A stretch of DNA of 45,600 bases from Planktomarina sp. (GCA_017856985.1 JAFMEA010000016.1:1-45600); one strand, 5' to 3'. Positions 35,653-44,618 are shown, counted from the first letter of the stretch. Notes: generated by a model not told the origin, from the sequence alone. A program made the numbers and translations.

Positions 35653-36531
35653 ATGCCCTTAGATGCTCGAACTGACAATGTCCTGCCACGCACAGCCATG
35701 AAGGCTGAGATGCTAGACGCTGAAACAGAATTAAAATTGGCCTACGCTTGGCGTGATGATCGCTGTGAGCGAAGCCTGCATCGCTTAATCAACGCATATA
35801 TGCGTCTGGCAATCTCCCAAGCGGCCAAATTTAAGCGGTACGGCGTGCCGATGAATGACTTAATACAGGAGGCGGGTCTTGGTCTCATGAAGGCTGCTGA
35901 AAAATTTGATCCCGACCGTGGGGTAAGGTTTTCAACATATGCGGTTTGGTGGATTAAAGCTTCTGTCCAAGAGCATGTGATGCGTAATTGGTCGATGGTA
36001 AGAACTGGCTCTACTAGCCCTCAGAAATCATTATTTTTTAATATGCGTCGAATCCAGGCGCGACTTGAGCGTGACGCTAATAATGCAGACCAAACACTGG
36101 ACAAACACCAGTTGCAACAATTGATAGCGCAAGATCTAGGTGTCCCGTTACATGACGTGGAAATGATGGATGGACGGCTCTCTGGATCAGATTTTTCCCT
36201 GAATGCGACTCAGTCTACGGAAGACGAAGGCCGGGAATGGATTGATACGCTGGAAGATAGTAGCGATCAGGCGGCGGACACTGTTGAGTTTGAGCACGAT
36301 CAAGAGGCTTTGAGAGCTTGGCTCGTGCAAGCAATGGGTGCACTAAATGATCGAGAAAAATACATTGTGAGAGAACGTAAATTGATTGAAGTTCCTCGGA
36401 CCCTTGAGAGTTTGGGAGTTGAACTGGAGCTTTCAAAAGAACGCATCAGGCAGATTGAAGCTGCAGCATTTAAAAAGATGCGGGCTAGCCTTGAAACTGA
36501 AGCGCCAGAAGCTCAAGCTTTTTTCCACTAA
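35653..36531 (+). CDS. rpoH2: RNA polymerase sigma-32-type factor RpoH2
   Basis: The 292-residue sigma factor belongs to the RpoH family. Region 2 contains DLIQEAGLGLMKAAEKFDPDRGVRFSTYAVWWIKASVQEHVMRNW (about 69-113). The RpoH box is at about 124-133 (QKSLFFNMRR). Region 4 ends with LELSKERIRQIEAAAFKKMR. In Rhodobacteraceae a second RpoH serves oxidative and singlet-oxygen stress; the sequence and the position beside cobU and coaBC suggest that paralogue, but the other rpoH is not in the window. ATG at 35653 has AGGAG eight bases upstream; the earlier ATG at 35632 does not. Confidence 0.9.
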   Translation: MPLDARTDNVLPRTAMKAEMLDAETELKLAYAWRDDRCERSLHRLINAYMRLAISQAAKFKRYGVPMNDLIQEAGLGLMKAAEKFDPDRGVRFSTYAVWWIKASVQEHVMRNWSMVRTGSTSPQKSLFFNMRRIQARLERDANNADQTLDKHQLQQLIAQDLGVPLHDVEMMDGRLSGSDFSLNATQSTEDEGREWIDTLEDSSDQAADTVEFEHDQEALRAWLVQAMGALNDREKYIVRERKLIEVPRTLESLGVELELSKERIRQIEAAAFKKMRASLETEAPEAQAFFH

Positions 36532-36534
36532 TAA

Positions 36535-36559
36535 CTGGGCCTTGCGAAGCGAGGCCCAG
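36535..36559 (+). terminator. Strong hairpin after rpoH2, no T-run
   Basis: CTGGGCCT at 36535-36542 pairs with AGGCCCAG at 36552-36559, enclosing a small GC-closed loop with GAA. It begins three bases after the rpoH2 stop and ends 17 bases before coaBC. The missing T-run suggests a processing or mRNA-stability hairpin, or a factor-dependent stop, rather than a full intrinsic terminator. Confidence 0.45.
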
Positions 36560-36576
36560 CTGCTTAACTATTGCTG

Positions 36577-37767
36577 ATGGATGTAAAAAAAATACTTCTT
36601 ATCATTACTGGCGGTATAGCCGCGGTTAAGGCTCCTGAGCTAATAAGGCGGTTAACAAAGCACGGCTTTAAGGTAATCCCAGTCCTAACAAAAGCGGCGG
36701 AAAAGTTTGTGACACCGCTAAGTATTGCCGCCTTGGCACGCTCTAAGGTTTATTCAGACCTATTTGACCTCAAGGATGAGGTTGAAATGGGGCATATTGA
36801 GCTTTCGCGCTCAGCAGATTTGATCCTTGTTGCTCCAGCCACTGCCAACATAATAGCCAAAATGGTCAGCGGAATATCGGACGATCTTGCATCAACTATT
36901 CTGTTGGCGACAGATACCCCAGTCATGGTTGCACCTTCCATGAACGTTCGCATGTGGGATCATCCAGCTACACAACGAAATTTAGCTTTGCTGGATAATG
37001 ATACAGTTAAGCTTATTGGTCCGAATAAGGGTGAAATGGCCTGTGGTGAATACGGGCTTGGGCGAATGGCTGAAGTTTCAGAGATTGTCGGTTCTGTAGA
37101 ACAGTTTTTTCACAGCGGTTCGTTGGTGGGTAAACACTTACTAGTGACTTCTGGCGCAACGCGTGAGCCAATTGATCCGATCCGCTACATCACTAATAGA
37201 TCTTCCGGTACACAGGGAAGTGCAATTGCGGCAGCGCTTCGGGACTTGGGTGCACAGGTGAGCTTTGTTACTGGACCTACGGATGTGCCTCTACCTTCGG
37301 GGGTGACAGCTTATCACGTTGAAACAGCTCAAGAAATGCTTGATGCTGTGCAGGAGTTGCTGCCAGTTGACGGAGCCGTGTTTGCCGCAGCAGTAGCTGA
37401 TTGGCGAGTTGATGGCATACAGGATAAAAAGATTAAGAAGTCCACCTCAGGTGATGTGCCAGAGTTAAAGTTTTTAGAAAATCCAGATATTTTAGCGATA
37501 GTATCGCAGCACGCTAAAAGACCAAAGCTGGTGGTTGGTTTTGCTGCAGAGACAGATGATGTTATTAAAAATGCAAGAAATAAACTCTCACGAAAGGGAT
37601 GTGATTGGATCGTTGCTAACGATGTATCCAGTTCAACTGGAATAGTAGGTGGACAAAATAATACAGTAACAATTTTAGATAAGGATGGAGTAGAGGCGTG
37701 GGAGGAGATGTCCAAAACTGAAGTGGCATTTCGACTTGCTCAACGGATTGTAGGCACCCTGGCATGA
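36577..37767 (+). CDS. coaBC: Bifunctional phosphopantothenoylcysteine decarboxylase / phosphopantothenate-cysteine ligase
   Basis: CoaBC (Dfp) makes 4'-phosphopantetheine from phosphopantothenate and cysteine in coenzyme A synthesis. The 396-residue protein starts with the flavoprotein domain: KKILLIITGGIAAVKAPELIRRL, the conserved PSMNVRMWDHPATQRN, and the MACGEYGLGRM clamp with its essential cysteine. The CoaB domain follows, with LLVTSGATREPIDPIRYITNRSSGTQGSAIA from about residue 187, then FLENPDIL and the VGFAAETDD segment. I use ATG at 36577 (MDVKK). Its end overlaps the dut start by ATGA. Confidence 0.96.
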   Translation: MDVKKILLIITGGIAAVKAPELIRRLTKHGFKVIPVLTKAAEKFVTPLSIAALARSKVYSDLFDLKDEVEMGHIELSRSADLILVAPATANIIAKMVSGISDDLASTILLATDTPVMVAPSMNVRMWDHPATQRNLALLDNDTVKLIGPNKGEMACGEYGLGRMAEVSEIVGSVEQFFHSGSLVGKHLLVTSGATREPIDPIRYITNRSSGTQGSAIAAALRDLGAQVSFVTGPTDVPLPSGVTAYHVETAQEMLDAVQELLPVDGAVFAAAVADWRVDGIQDKKIKKSTSGDVPELKFLENPDILAIVSQHAKRPKLVVGFAAETDDVIKNARNKLSRKGCDWIVANDVSSSTGIVGGQNNTVTILDKDGVEAWEEMSKTEVAFRLAQRIVGTLA

Positions 37768-38222
37768 AACCGCTAATAGAATTTGCCTGGGAGGATGGGG
37801 CAGATCAATCTTTAGGCCTACCTAAATATGCCACCTCGGGCGCTGCGGGTGCCGACTTGAGGGCTAACCTGATAGATAGGTCCGATTTAATTCTGCATGC
37901 AGGTTCACGGGTTTTAATAGGCACTGGCTTGCGCATTGCTATTGCAAAAGATTTTGAAGTTCAAATACGTCCACGCTCGGGCCTCGCACTAAAGTATGGA
38001 ATTACATTGGCTAACGCGCCTGGTACAATTGACTCTGATTACAGGGGGCCTCTTGGCATAATTTTACTTAATGTTGGTTCAGATGACTTCACGGTCTCGC
38101 ACGGAGATAGGATTGCTCAAATGGTCGTATCGCCGGTGTTGCAGGCAGACTTTTCTTTGGTAGATAGCCTGAGCCCCACAATTCGCGGTGACGGTGGTTT
38201 TGGTTCAACAGGCGAAAAATAA
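37764..38222 (+). CDS. dut: dUTP diphosphatase
   Basis: Dut hydrolyses dUTP to dUMP, keeping uracil out of DNA and feeding thymidylate synthesis. The 152-residue trimeric-type enzyme shows all five motifs: AGADLRA (29-35), PRSGLALKYG (70-79), NAPGTIDSDYRG with catalytic D90, GDRIAQMV, and the C-terminal P-loop-like RGDGGFGSTG. It is coupled to coaBC by ATGA and shares one base with the moeB start (TAATG). The coaBC-dut pairing is widespread in bacteria. Confidence 0.97.
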   Translation: MKPLIEFAWEDGADQSLGLPKYATSGAAGADLRANLIDRSDLILHAGSRVLIGTGLRIAIAKDFEVQIRPRSGLALKYGITLANAPGTIDSDYRGPLGIILLNVGSDDFTVSHGDRIAQMVVSPVLQADFSLVDSLSPTIRGDGGFGSTGEK

Positions 38223-39250
38223 TGATTTTTGTTGGAACAATTTGTGCAGTGTTATGGATAACTGGGTGGGCAATGAAGGCACCAATTAAGCAACGCCAGT
38301 TAATGATAGGTGTTGTTTTTGCTGCAGTAATTCTTGGACATATTGTCTTGCCACTGGAGCACCCAGTTCGTGTTAATACGGGTGGGTCGTGGCACATCTG
38401 GGCTTTGGTGGCTGGGTTTGGTGTAATAATTTTGATATATCGGACTGGTTTGCGGCAACTCCGTGGAAGAGTGCGTAAAACTGTTGCCAATAATGACAAG
38501 CATATGTCTGATACCGAGCTAGATCGTTACGCCCGACATATTGTGATGCCTGAAATTGGCGGATCCGGTCAGATGCGTCTCAGAAGGGCTAAAGTTTTGG
38601 TGATTGGTGCCGGTGGCCTGGGTGCGCCTGCAATGCAGTATCTGGCGGCAGCGGGAGTCGGAACGATTGGGGTGATAGACGAGGATGTGGTTGAGGCCAG
38701 TAATTTGCAGAGGCAAATTATTCATCGAGACTCTGATATTGGGTTGGCTAAAGTGGAGTCAGCGGCACAATCAATTCGCGCATTAAATCCGTATGTTGCG
38801 GTAAAAACCTATCGACGAAAGTTCGAGGTTGATATTGCAGAGGCATTAATTTCTGAATACGATATTGTGCTGGATGGGACAGATAATTTTAATACACGGT
38901 ATATGGTCAATAGGGCGTGCGTGGTACAAAAGGTGCCACTGGTAAGTGGTGCGCTCACTCAGTGGGAAGGCCAATTGTCTGTCTTTGATCCAGACCAGTC
39001 TGGGCCTTGCTACCAATGCGTCTTCCCAGAGGTTCCCAATGCAGAGATTGCAGGAACATGTGCACAGGTTGGAGTATTTTCTGCTCTGCCAGGGGTTATA
39101 GGTAGCCTGATGGCTGGCGAGGCGCTCAAGTATCTCCTAGATGCTGGAAAGCCGTTGCGTGGAAAACTTGCAATTTATAACATTCTAGATGCAGAAACCC
39201 GAGTTATATCAACAAATGTGTCGGCTGATTGTCCGATATGCCAGTCTTAG
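38222..39250 (+). CDS. moeB: MoeB/ThiF-family adenylyltransferase with an N-terminal membrane segment
   Basis: The protein adenylates the C-terminal glycine of a small sulfur carrier (MoaD or ThiS), using ATP. The E1-like domain starts at M95 (MSDTELDRYARHIVMPEIGGSGQMRL). It contains GAGGLGAPAMQYLAAAGVG (129-147), the DEDVVEASNLQRQI segment, the conserved AGTC cysteine, and zinc Cys pairs CYQC and CPIC. There is no rhodanese domain. The first 94 residues add about three hydrophobic helices, so the enzyme is probably membrane-anchored. MoaD versus ThiS as partner cannot be decided here. Confidence 0.88.
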   Translation: MIFVGTICAVLWITGWAMKAPIKQRQLMIGVVFAAVILGHIVLPLEHPVRVNTGGSWHIWALVAGFGVIILIYRTGLRQLRGRVRKTVANNDKHMSDTELDRYARHIVMPEIGGSGQMRLRRAKVLVIGAGGLGAPAMQYLAAAGVGTIGVIDEDVVEASNLQRQIIHRDSDIGLAKVESAAQSIRALNPYVAVKTYRRKFEVDIAEALISEYDIVLDGTDNFNTRYMVNRACVVQKVPLVSGALTQWEGQLSVFDPDQSGPCYQCVFPEVPNAEIAGTCAQVGVFSALPGVIGSLMAGEALKYLLDAGKPLRGKLAIYNILDAETRVISTNVSADCPICQS

Positions 39251-39272
39251 CTGTTAAACCGAAAGGCCATTC

Positions 39273-41285
39273 ATGATCCTACTTAATACATGGCAAACGC
39301 CCTTTGGGCTCGCACCGTTTGATAGAATTTTAGATTCTGACTTTTCTCCAGCCATGGACAAGGCACTAGAAATTGCTTTGGCTGGTATATTGGAAATTGC
39401 AGAAAGTTCGGAAATACCAACTTTTGAAAATACTATCATTGCGCAGGAGGTGGCGGAGTCCGTTCTTGAACAGGTAGCATCAGTTTTCTACACGCTCGCG
39501 GGATGTGACAGCAATGTAGTCCGAGAGGAACTGCAACGTGAATTCGCTCCTAAAATTTCAGCCTACTCATCTACTGTCTCATCAAACAAGAAACTCTTTG
39601 AACGAATTGAGTATTTATGGAGTAACCGATCTTCCTTAAACCTTTCGCCGGAGCAAGAAAGGGTCTTGATGCTCACCCATCGGAGTTTTGTCAGGGCTGG
39701 CTCGCAGCTCAAAGGCAAAGCTGCGGATAGAATGGCCCAAATAAAATCACGACTAGCGACATTAGGAACAAATTTTACTCAAAACCTCTTGGCGGATGAA
39801 CGTGATTGGTTTCTAAATTTGACAGATGCTGATCTATTGGGTCTGCCTGATTTTGTTGTTGCTTCGGCACGAGCCGCAGGACAAGAAAAAGGTGCTAATG
39901 GACCTGTTGTGACCTTATCACGCTCGTTGACTGTTCCGTTTCTACAATTTTCTGAGCGCCGAGACCTTAGGGAAATTGTTTATAAGGCTTGGACATCGCG
40001 TGGTGCAAATGGAGGTGCGACAGATAATAGAAATGCTGCCACTGAAACTCTAGAGTTGCGCCATGAAAAAGCAACGCTATTGGGGTTCGATTGCTTTGCC
40101 GATTTTAAACTTACAACTGAGATGGCTAAGACACCAAGACGAGTGCGTGAGTTACTGATGGAGGTTTGGGCTCCAGCAAAGGCTTGTGCCGACATTGATG
40201 CAAAAATTTTAGAGAAAATGATGGAGAAAGATGGGATCAGAGGTCCACTAAAAGCTTGGGATTGGCGTTATTATGCAGAAAAACGGCGACTGGCAGACCA
40301 TAATTTAAATGAGACCGAGTTAAAACCCTATCTAAAATTAGAGCAAATGATTGCTGCCGCTTTTGACTGTGCCTCCCGGCTGTTTGGATTGTCATTCAAA
40401 GAAGTGAAACAGCCACTTTATCACCCAGATGCACGGGTGTGGGAGGTTAGTCGTAATGGAAGACACCTAGCATTATTTATTGGTGACTATTTTGCGAGGA
40501 GCAGTAAGCGCTCTGGTGCGTGGTGCTCAGCCCTACAAAGCCAACGCAAGAAACCTGATATGCGCTCCCCAATTGTGATTAATGTTTGCAATTTTGCGAA
40601 GCCGATAGAGGGTGAAGTGCCACTACTATCATTTGACGACGCCCGTACTTTATTTCATGAATTTGGCCATGCATTACACCAGATGTTAAGTGCCGTCACT
40701 TATTCTGCAGTGTCTGGGACCTCTGTTGCACGTGATTTTGTCGAACTGCCCAGTCAACTTTATGAGCATTGGCTCGAGCAACCAGAAGTTCTTCAGAAAT
40801 TTGCAATTCATGCAGAAACTGGTGAGCCCATGCCCAGAGATTTGTTAAAACGAATGTTGGGGGCAGCTAACTTTGATATGGGCTTCCAAACTGTGGAGTA
40901 TATTGCTTCAGCACTAGTAGACTTGACGTTTCATGAGGGCCCTGCGCCAGTTGATATCATGGCACGACAGACTGAAATTTTATCTGAAATTAACATGCCA
41001 GACGCTATTGGGATGCGGCACGCAACCCCTCAGTTTGCTCACGTATTCGCTGGGGATGGATATTCCAGTGCCTATTACAGTTATATGTGGTCTGAGGTCA
41101 TGGACGCTGATGCGTTTGCTTCTTTTGAAAGTTTAGGTGGTGCATTCGACCCAGAGCGCGCGCAGTCATTACATGACTGTATACTTTCAAAAGGTGGTAG
41201 CGAAGATGCGGAGCAATTATATTTAGCTTTCCGTGGTAGGATGCCTGATGCCAGCGCGTTATTAAAAAACCGCGGATTGGATTAA
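39273..41285 (+). CDS. M3 family zinc oligopeptidase (oligopeptidase A / Dcp type)
   Basis: The 670-residue protein is an M3 metallopeptidase that degrades short peptides, with no signal peptide and so probably cytoplasmic. The zinc motif HEFGH is at residues 462-466, preceded by LSFDDARTLF and followed by ALHQMLSAVTYSAVSGTSVARDFVELPSQLYEHW. This tail and the ending YYSYMWSEVMDADAFASFE are typical of PrlC/Dcp. It follows moeB by 22 bases on the same strand, so it may be in the same transcript. It ends four bases before the converging SH3 gene. I cannot separate PrlC from Dcp with certainty. Confidence 0.94.
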   Translation: MILLNTWQTPFGLAPFDRILDSDFSPAMDKALEIALAGILEIAESSEIPTFENTIIAQEVAESVLEQVASVFYTLAGCDSNVVREELQREFAPKISAYSSTVSSNKKLFERIEYLWSNRSSLNLSPEQERVLMLTHRSFVRAGSQLKGKAADRMAQIKSRLATLGTNFTQNLLADERDWFLNLTDADLLGLPDFVVASARAAGQEKGANGPVVTLSRSLTVPFLQFSERRDLREIVYKAWTSRGANGGATDNRNAATETLELRHEKATLLGFDCFADFKLTTEMAKTPRRVRELLMEVWAPAKACADIDAKILEKMMEKDGIRGPLKAWDWRYYAEKRRLADHNLNETELKPYLKLEQMIAAAFDCASRLFGLSFKEVKQPLYHPDARVWEVSRNGRHLALFIGDYFARSSKRSGAWCSALQSQRKKPDMRSPIVINVCNFAKPIEGEVPLLSFDDARTLFHEFGHALHQMLSAVTYSAVSGTSVARDFVELPSQLYEHWLEQPEVLQKFAIHAETGEPMPRDLLKRMLGAANFDMGFQTVEYIASALVDLTFHEGPAPVDIMARQTEILSEINMPDAIGMRHATPQFAHVFAGDGYSSAYYSYMWSEVMDADAFASFESLGGAFDPERAQSLHDCILSKGGSEDAEQLYLAFRGRMPDASALLKNRGLD

Positions 41286-41289
41286 AGTG

Positions 41290-41799
41290 TTAATCAAAAA
41301 TATCATCAGAGTTGACGCCCCATAGTGCTGTTTTTTGCACCCAACCTTTGTATCCGCCGGCTGTTACTTTGCACCATTGAATTTCGCAAGCATTAAGGCG
41401 GGCAATTACATTTTGCTGCAGTTGGGCTTTGCTTAAAGACTCAGATTTGGGTTGTTGTTTTAAATCCAAAAGTTCATCGCGAACCACAACCATACGTGAT
41501 CCTGAAAGTAGTGAGTAGTGGATCCACCCACCGGCTCCTTCAAAGTCTAGTACTTTGCGCCAGTGGCCATGTTCGGCGACCACCTGGAGCGGCGTGTTGC
41601 GATGTTTTAAAATCCAATCAATCCGGTGAGACAATGAGGGTCCGCGGCGGACATTTCCCTCACTGGCCTTCAAGGATACAAAACGAGGTAGTGGGAGATT
41701 AGTTTCTGCACCACGAATGAGCGTGTCTGCCGCTGCACCATGAACAAAAAATAGCAGAGAAATAGCTAAGTAAGCAATTGCTGATATTTTTTGTTTCAT
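41290..41799 (-). CDS. Exported protein with bacterial SH3 domains
   Basis: The 169-residue protein has a signal peptide (about residues 1-24, ending HGAAADT). It then has two SH3-like segments of the type found in envelope proteins. The first is RFVSLKASEGNVRRGPSLSHRIDWILKHRNTPLQVVAEHGHWRKVLDFEGAGGWIHYSLLSG, written here only as the region from about 39 to 100; the second (about 122-160) ends in KVTAGGYKGWVQKTALWG. Such proteins may bind peptidoglycan. The function is unknown. It is monocistronic and converges with the M3 peptidase gene. Confidence 0.85.
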   Translation of the reverse strand: MKQKISAIAYLAISLLFFVHGAAADTLIRGAETNLPLPRFVSLKASEGNVRRGPSLSHRIDWILKHRNTPLQVVAEHGHWRKVLDFEGAGGWIHYSLLSGSRMVVVRDELLDLKQQPKSESLSKAQLQQNVIARLNACEIQWCKVTAGGYKGWVQKTALWGVNSDDIFD

Positions 41800-41938
41800 A
41801 ATGCTGCCTAAAATTAATTACATTTATCATTTTTGGACTGAATATACATTAATTTTATTTGCCACATAAGACCGATACAGAGAAGAGGAAAAAATGTAAA
41901 TTTTTATCGATATGCCTGGTAGGCTAGATTAGTGTTTT

Positions 41939-41950
41939 GTTTGCGCAAAC
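41939..41950. promoter_or_regulatory. Palindrome GTTTGCGCAAAC upstream of the dehydrogenase gene
   Basis: The 12-base perfect palindrome lies about 130 bases before the ATG and nine bases before a TATCTG -10-like element, where a repressor could block a promoter. The TTTGC/GCAAA half-sites recall operators of several alphaproteobacterial carbon regulators, but no regulator can be named. Confidence 0.35.
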
Positions 41951-42000
41951 CAAATACTTTATCTGTATAGTTAAAATAACTGCTTAAGTCGGTTTTTGTG

Positions 42001-42030
42001 AATGGGTGGTCGGCAAGCCTTCCCATTTTT
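42001..42030 (+). terminator. Terminator-like hairpin in the dehydrogenase leader
   Basis: AATGGG (42001-42006) pairs with CCCATT (42022-42027), with an inner GG/CC, and is followed by TTT. It would sit in the leader about 50 bases before the start codon, so it may be an attenuator rather than an end of transcription. Confidence 0.35.
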
Positions 42031-42078
42031 AAATAAGTTGGGGCAATGTGGCCGCAATACGAAAAGGAGTCGCATGTG

Positions 42079-44577
42079 ATGAAAACACAGGTAAAAGCTT
42101 TGGTTGTTGGAGGTGGTGCTGTTGGGACCTCTATTGCCTATCATCTTGGTAAGCGCGGCTGGGATACGATGTTGATTGAACGTGACGAACTTACCTCTGG
42201 CTCCACATGGCATGCGGCAGGGCTTCTTCCGCTATTTAATATGTCTTATGCAACCACTCACATACACAAGTATTCTGTTGATTTTTATAAGAGTCTGGAA
42301 TCTGAAACGGGGCTGAATGCTGGTTTCGCCGTCGTAGGTAATTTACGAATGGCACAGACAGATGCCAGAATGGACGAATATAAATTATACGCTTCAACAG
42401 CAGAAACCTGCGGTGTGCCCTATGAGTTCATGACACCTGAAGCAATCAAAAAAAAGTGGCCATTGATCAACACTGAAGATTTGAAAGGTGCCCTTTATCA
42501 CAGTACGGATGGCTATATTAATCCTGCCGACGTTACGATGGCCATGGCCAAGGGGGCCCGTCAGTTTGGTGTTAAAATTGAGCGAAAATGGCAGGCTGAT
42601 GCTTTTAGTTGGACAGGAACCCATTGGGAAGTCACCTGCACTAAAATGGCCGAAAAGGGGGGTAATCTTGTGCCGTCGGAGGAACAAGTTGTTATAACAG
42701 CGGAGCATGTGGTGACAGCTTCCGGTAACCATGCACAGCGCACAGCTAAAATGTTGAATATCAAGATACCGGCTATCCCAGTTGAGCATCAATTTATAGT
42801 AATGGAGAAGGATCCATCACTGGTTGAATACCGCGAGGCGGGTAATTTGGAACATCCTGTGATCCGTGACGCTGACGCTCAGAGTTATGTACGTGAGGAG
42901 CGGGGTGGGTGGATTTTGGGTGTCTATGAGAAAGATGCGCCAGCTCGTTTTGAGCATGGTGTGCCTGATAGCTTCCGGGCAGATCTATTCCCACTCGCAC
43001 TTGAGAGAATTGAAGAGCAGTACATGGCCATGATACATAGGATTCCATCCTGTGCTGAAAGTGGTCTTAAGGGTGATTTTAACGGTCCGATTTGCTACAC
43101 GCCAGATGGAAATCCACTCGTGGGACCTGCCCCTGGATTGCGTAACATGTGGTTGGCCGAAGGCTTCAGCTTTGGAATAACAGCGGCTGGAGGTACTGGC
43201 TATTACATGGCGCAAATGATGGTGGATGGCGAAGCCGAAATTGATATGGCCAGTCTGGATCCTAAACGTTACGGCAGCTGGATGACTACTGAATTTGCCA
43301 TGAGAAAAAATGAAGAATGTTATGATCATGTTTATGTCCTGCACCACCCCGATGAGGAGCGGCCAGCGGCGCGTCCTTTACGTACTGCGCCAGCCTATGA
43401 CCGCCAGAGGGAGAGGGGAGCGCAATTTGGATGGGTGAACGGCTGGGAGCGTCCCAATTACTTTGGACCAGTAAATGCTGAAGAAGATTTTGACCATAAA
43501 TCTCGTAGCTTTCGGCGTGGTGATTGGTGGAAATACGCCGTTGAAGAAGCGAAGGCTATACGTGAAGGGGTAGGGCTGGTGGACGCCACGGCGTTTACGA
43601 AGCATATAGTGAAGGGACCGGGGGCGACCGCCTTTCTGGATTGGTTTACTTGTAATAAACTTCCCCGGATTGGCCGGATCAACCTAACCTACGCGCTCAC
43701 GTCTCACGGTACGACTAGAACAGAGTATACAATAGTAAGATTATCAGAAAATGAGTTTTACCTTGTTTCTGCGGGAGCTTGGACGGCTTATGACCAAGAC
43801 TACTTAAAAAAATCGATTGAAGATAAAGAATCTGAATTTGGACGAATTGAACTGCAAGATGTCACGACACAATGGGGCGTTTTTGCTATTGCGGGGCCAA
43901 AGTCTCGGGATGTGCTTTCTGAAATTATCAATGACCCAAATCCGGCGACAGCGTTATCTAACAAGCGTTTCCCCTGGCTATCTGCCAAGCAAATTGAGTT
44001 AGGAATGTGTCCAGTCAATGCTATCCGCGTTGCTTATACCGGTGAGTTAGGTTGGGAATTGCATCATCCAATGGAAATGCAGAACTATCTATTCGATTTA
44101 ATTGAAAAAACTGGAAAAAAGCATGGTATGAAGTTAGTGGGAGCTCGCGCTCAGAATTGGCTTAGACAAGAGAAATCATACCGGGCTTTTGGCAATGAGC
44201 TTGGTCGAGACGCTACTCCACTGGAAGCAGACTTGCCACGATTTGTGGATTTAACCAAAAACTTTCATGGCAAGGCAGAAATGGAGGCAGCTGGCATCCG
44301 TGTTCAATGCTGCACCCTCTTAATTGACGGGCCCCTAGATGCTGACCCTTGGGGTCGTGAAGTGCTTTATCATGGGGATGACCGCGTGGGTCGTCTTACG
44401 TCTGGTGGCTATTCGGTACATTTCAAGAAATCTATTGGTATGGGCTACGTTTCTCCAAAGTTGGCTGTTGCTGGCACAAAGCTCAAGGTGAAAATTCTGG
44501 ATCAATTGTGGGATTGCGTCGTTGTCGAAGATAGCCCTTATGACCCAAAAAATGAGACTATCCGTTTAGATGGCTGA
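42079..44577 (+). CDS. FAD-dependent dimethylglycine/sarcosine dehydrogenase-like protein with GcvT domain
   Basis: The 832-residue protein fuses an N-terminal DAO-type FAD domain (VVGGGAVGTSIAYHL, about 1-380) to a linker and a C-terminal folate-binding GcvT domain (about 440-825). Family members demethylate dimethylglycine or sarcosine and pass the one-carbon unit to tetrahydrofolate. GSTWHAAGL at 41-49 contains H45, the counterpart of the covalent-FAD histidine of mammalian enzymes. GELGWELHHP is a clear GcvT motif. I choose ATG 42079 (AAGGAG nine bases upstream) over 42046. Substrate choice within the family is uncertain. Confidence 0.9.
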   Translation: MKTQVKALVVGGGAVGTSIAYHLGKRGWDTMLIERDELTSGSTWHAAGLLPLFNMSYATTHIHKYSVDFYKSLESETGLNAGFAVVGNLRMAQTDARMDEYKLYASTAETCGVPYEFMTPEAIKKKWPLINTEDLKGALYHSTDGYINPADVTMAMAKGARQFGVKIERKWQADAFSWTGTHWEVTCTKMAEKGGNLVPSEEQVVITAEHVVTASGNHAQRTAKMLNIKIPAIPVEHQFIVMEKDPSLVEYREAGNLEHPVIRDADAQSYVREERGGWILGVYEKDAPARFEHGVPDSFRADLFPLALERIEEQYMAMIHRIPSCAESGLKGDFNGPICYTPDGNPLVGPAPGLRNMWLAEGFSFGITAAGGTGYYMAQMMVDGEAEIDMASLDPKRYGSWMTTEFAMRKNEECYDHVYVLHHPDEERPAARPLRTAPAYDRQRERGAQFGWVNGWERPNYFGPVNAEEDFDHKSRSFRRGDWWKYAVEEAKAIREGVGLVDATAFTKHIVKGPGATAFLDWFTCNKLPRIGRINLTYALTSHGTTRTEYTIVRLSENEFYLVSAGAWTAYDQDYLKKSIEDKESEFGRIELQDVTTQWGVFAIAGPKSRDVLSEIINDPNPATALSNKRFPWLSAKQIELGMCPVNAIRVAYTGELGWELHHPMEMQNYLFDLIEKTGKKHGMKLVGARAQNWLRQEKSYRAFGNELGRDATPLEADLPRFVDLTKNFHGKAEMEAAGIRVQCCTLLIDGPLDADPWGREVLYHGDDRVGRLTSGGYSVHFKKSIGMGYVSPKLAVAGTKLKVKILDQLWDCVVVEDSPYDPKNETIRLDG

Positions 44578-44618
44578 AATTAACGACTTGGTGACACGAG
44601 TATTTCAGAAAAATAAAA

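Larger units (their letters stand above)
41800..42078. other. Divergent region before the dehydrogenase gene
   Basis: These 279 bases are AT-rich and carry no gene. They hold a 12-base palindrome (41939-41950), a TATCTG -10-like element at 41960-41965 without a convincing -35, and a hairpin with a short T-run at 42001-42030. I compared the region with the glycine riboswitch consensus by eye and did not find it. Confidence 0.5.

Noticed and set aside
41870-41930. Glycine riboswitch upstream of the GcvT-fusion dehydrogenase, suggested by GAGGAAAAAATG and CCTGG words.
   Set aside because: The conserved glycine riboswitch core words and tandem layout are not present.
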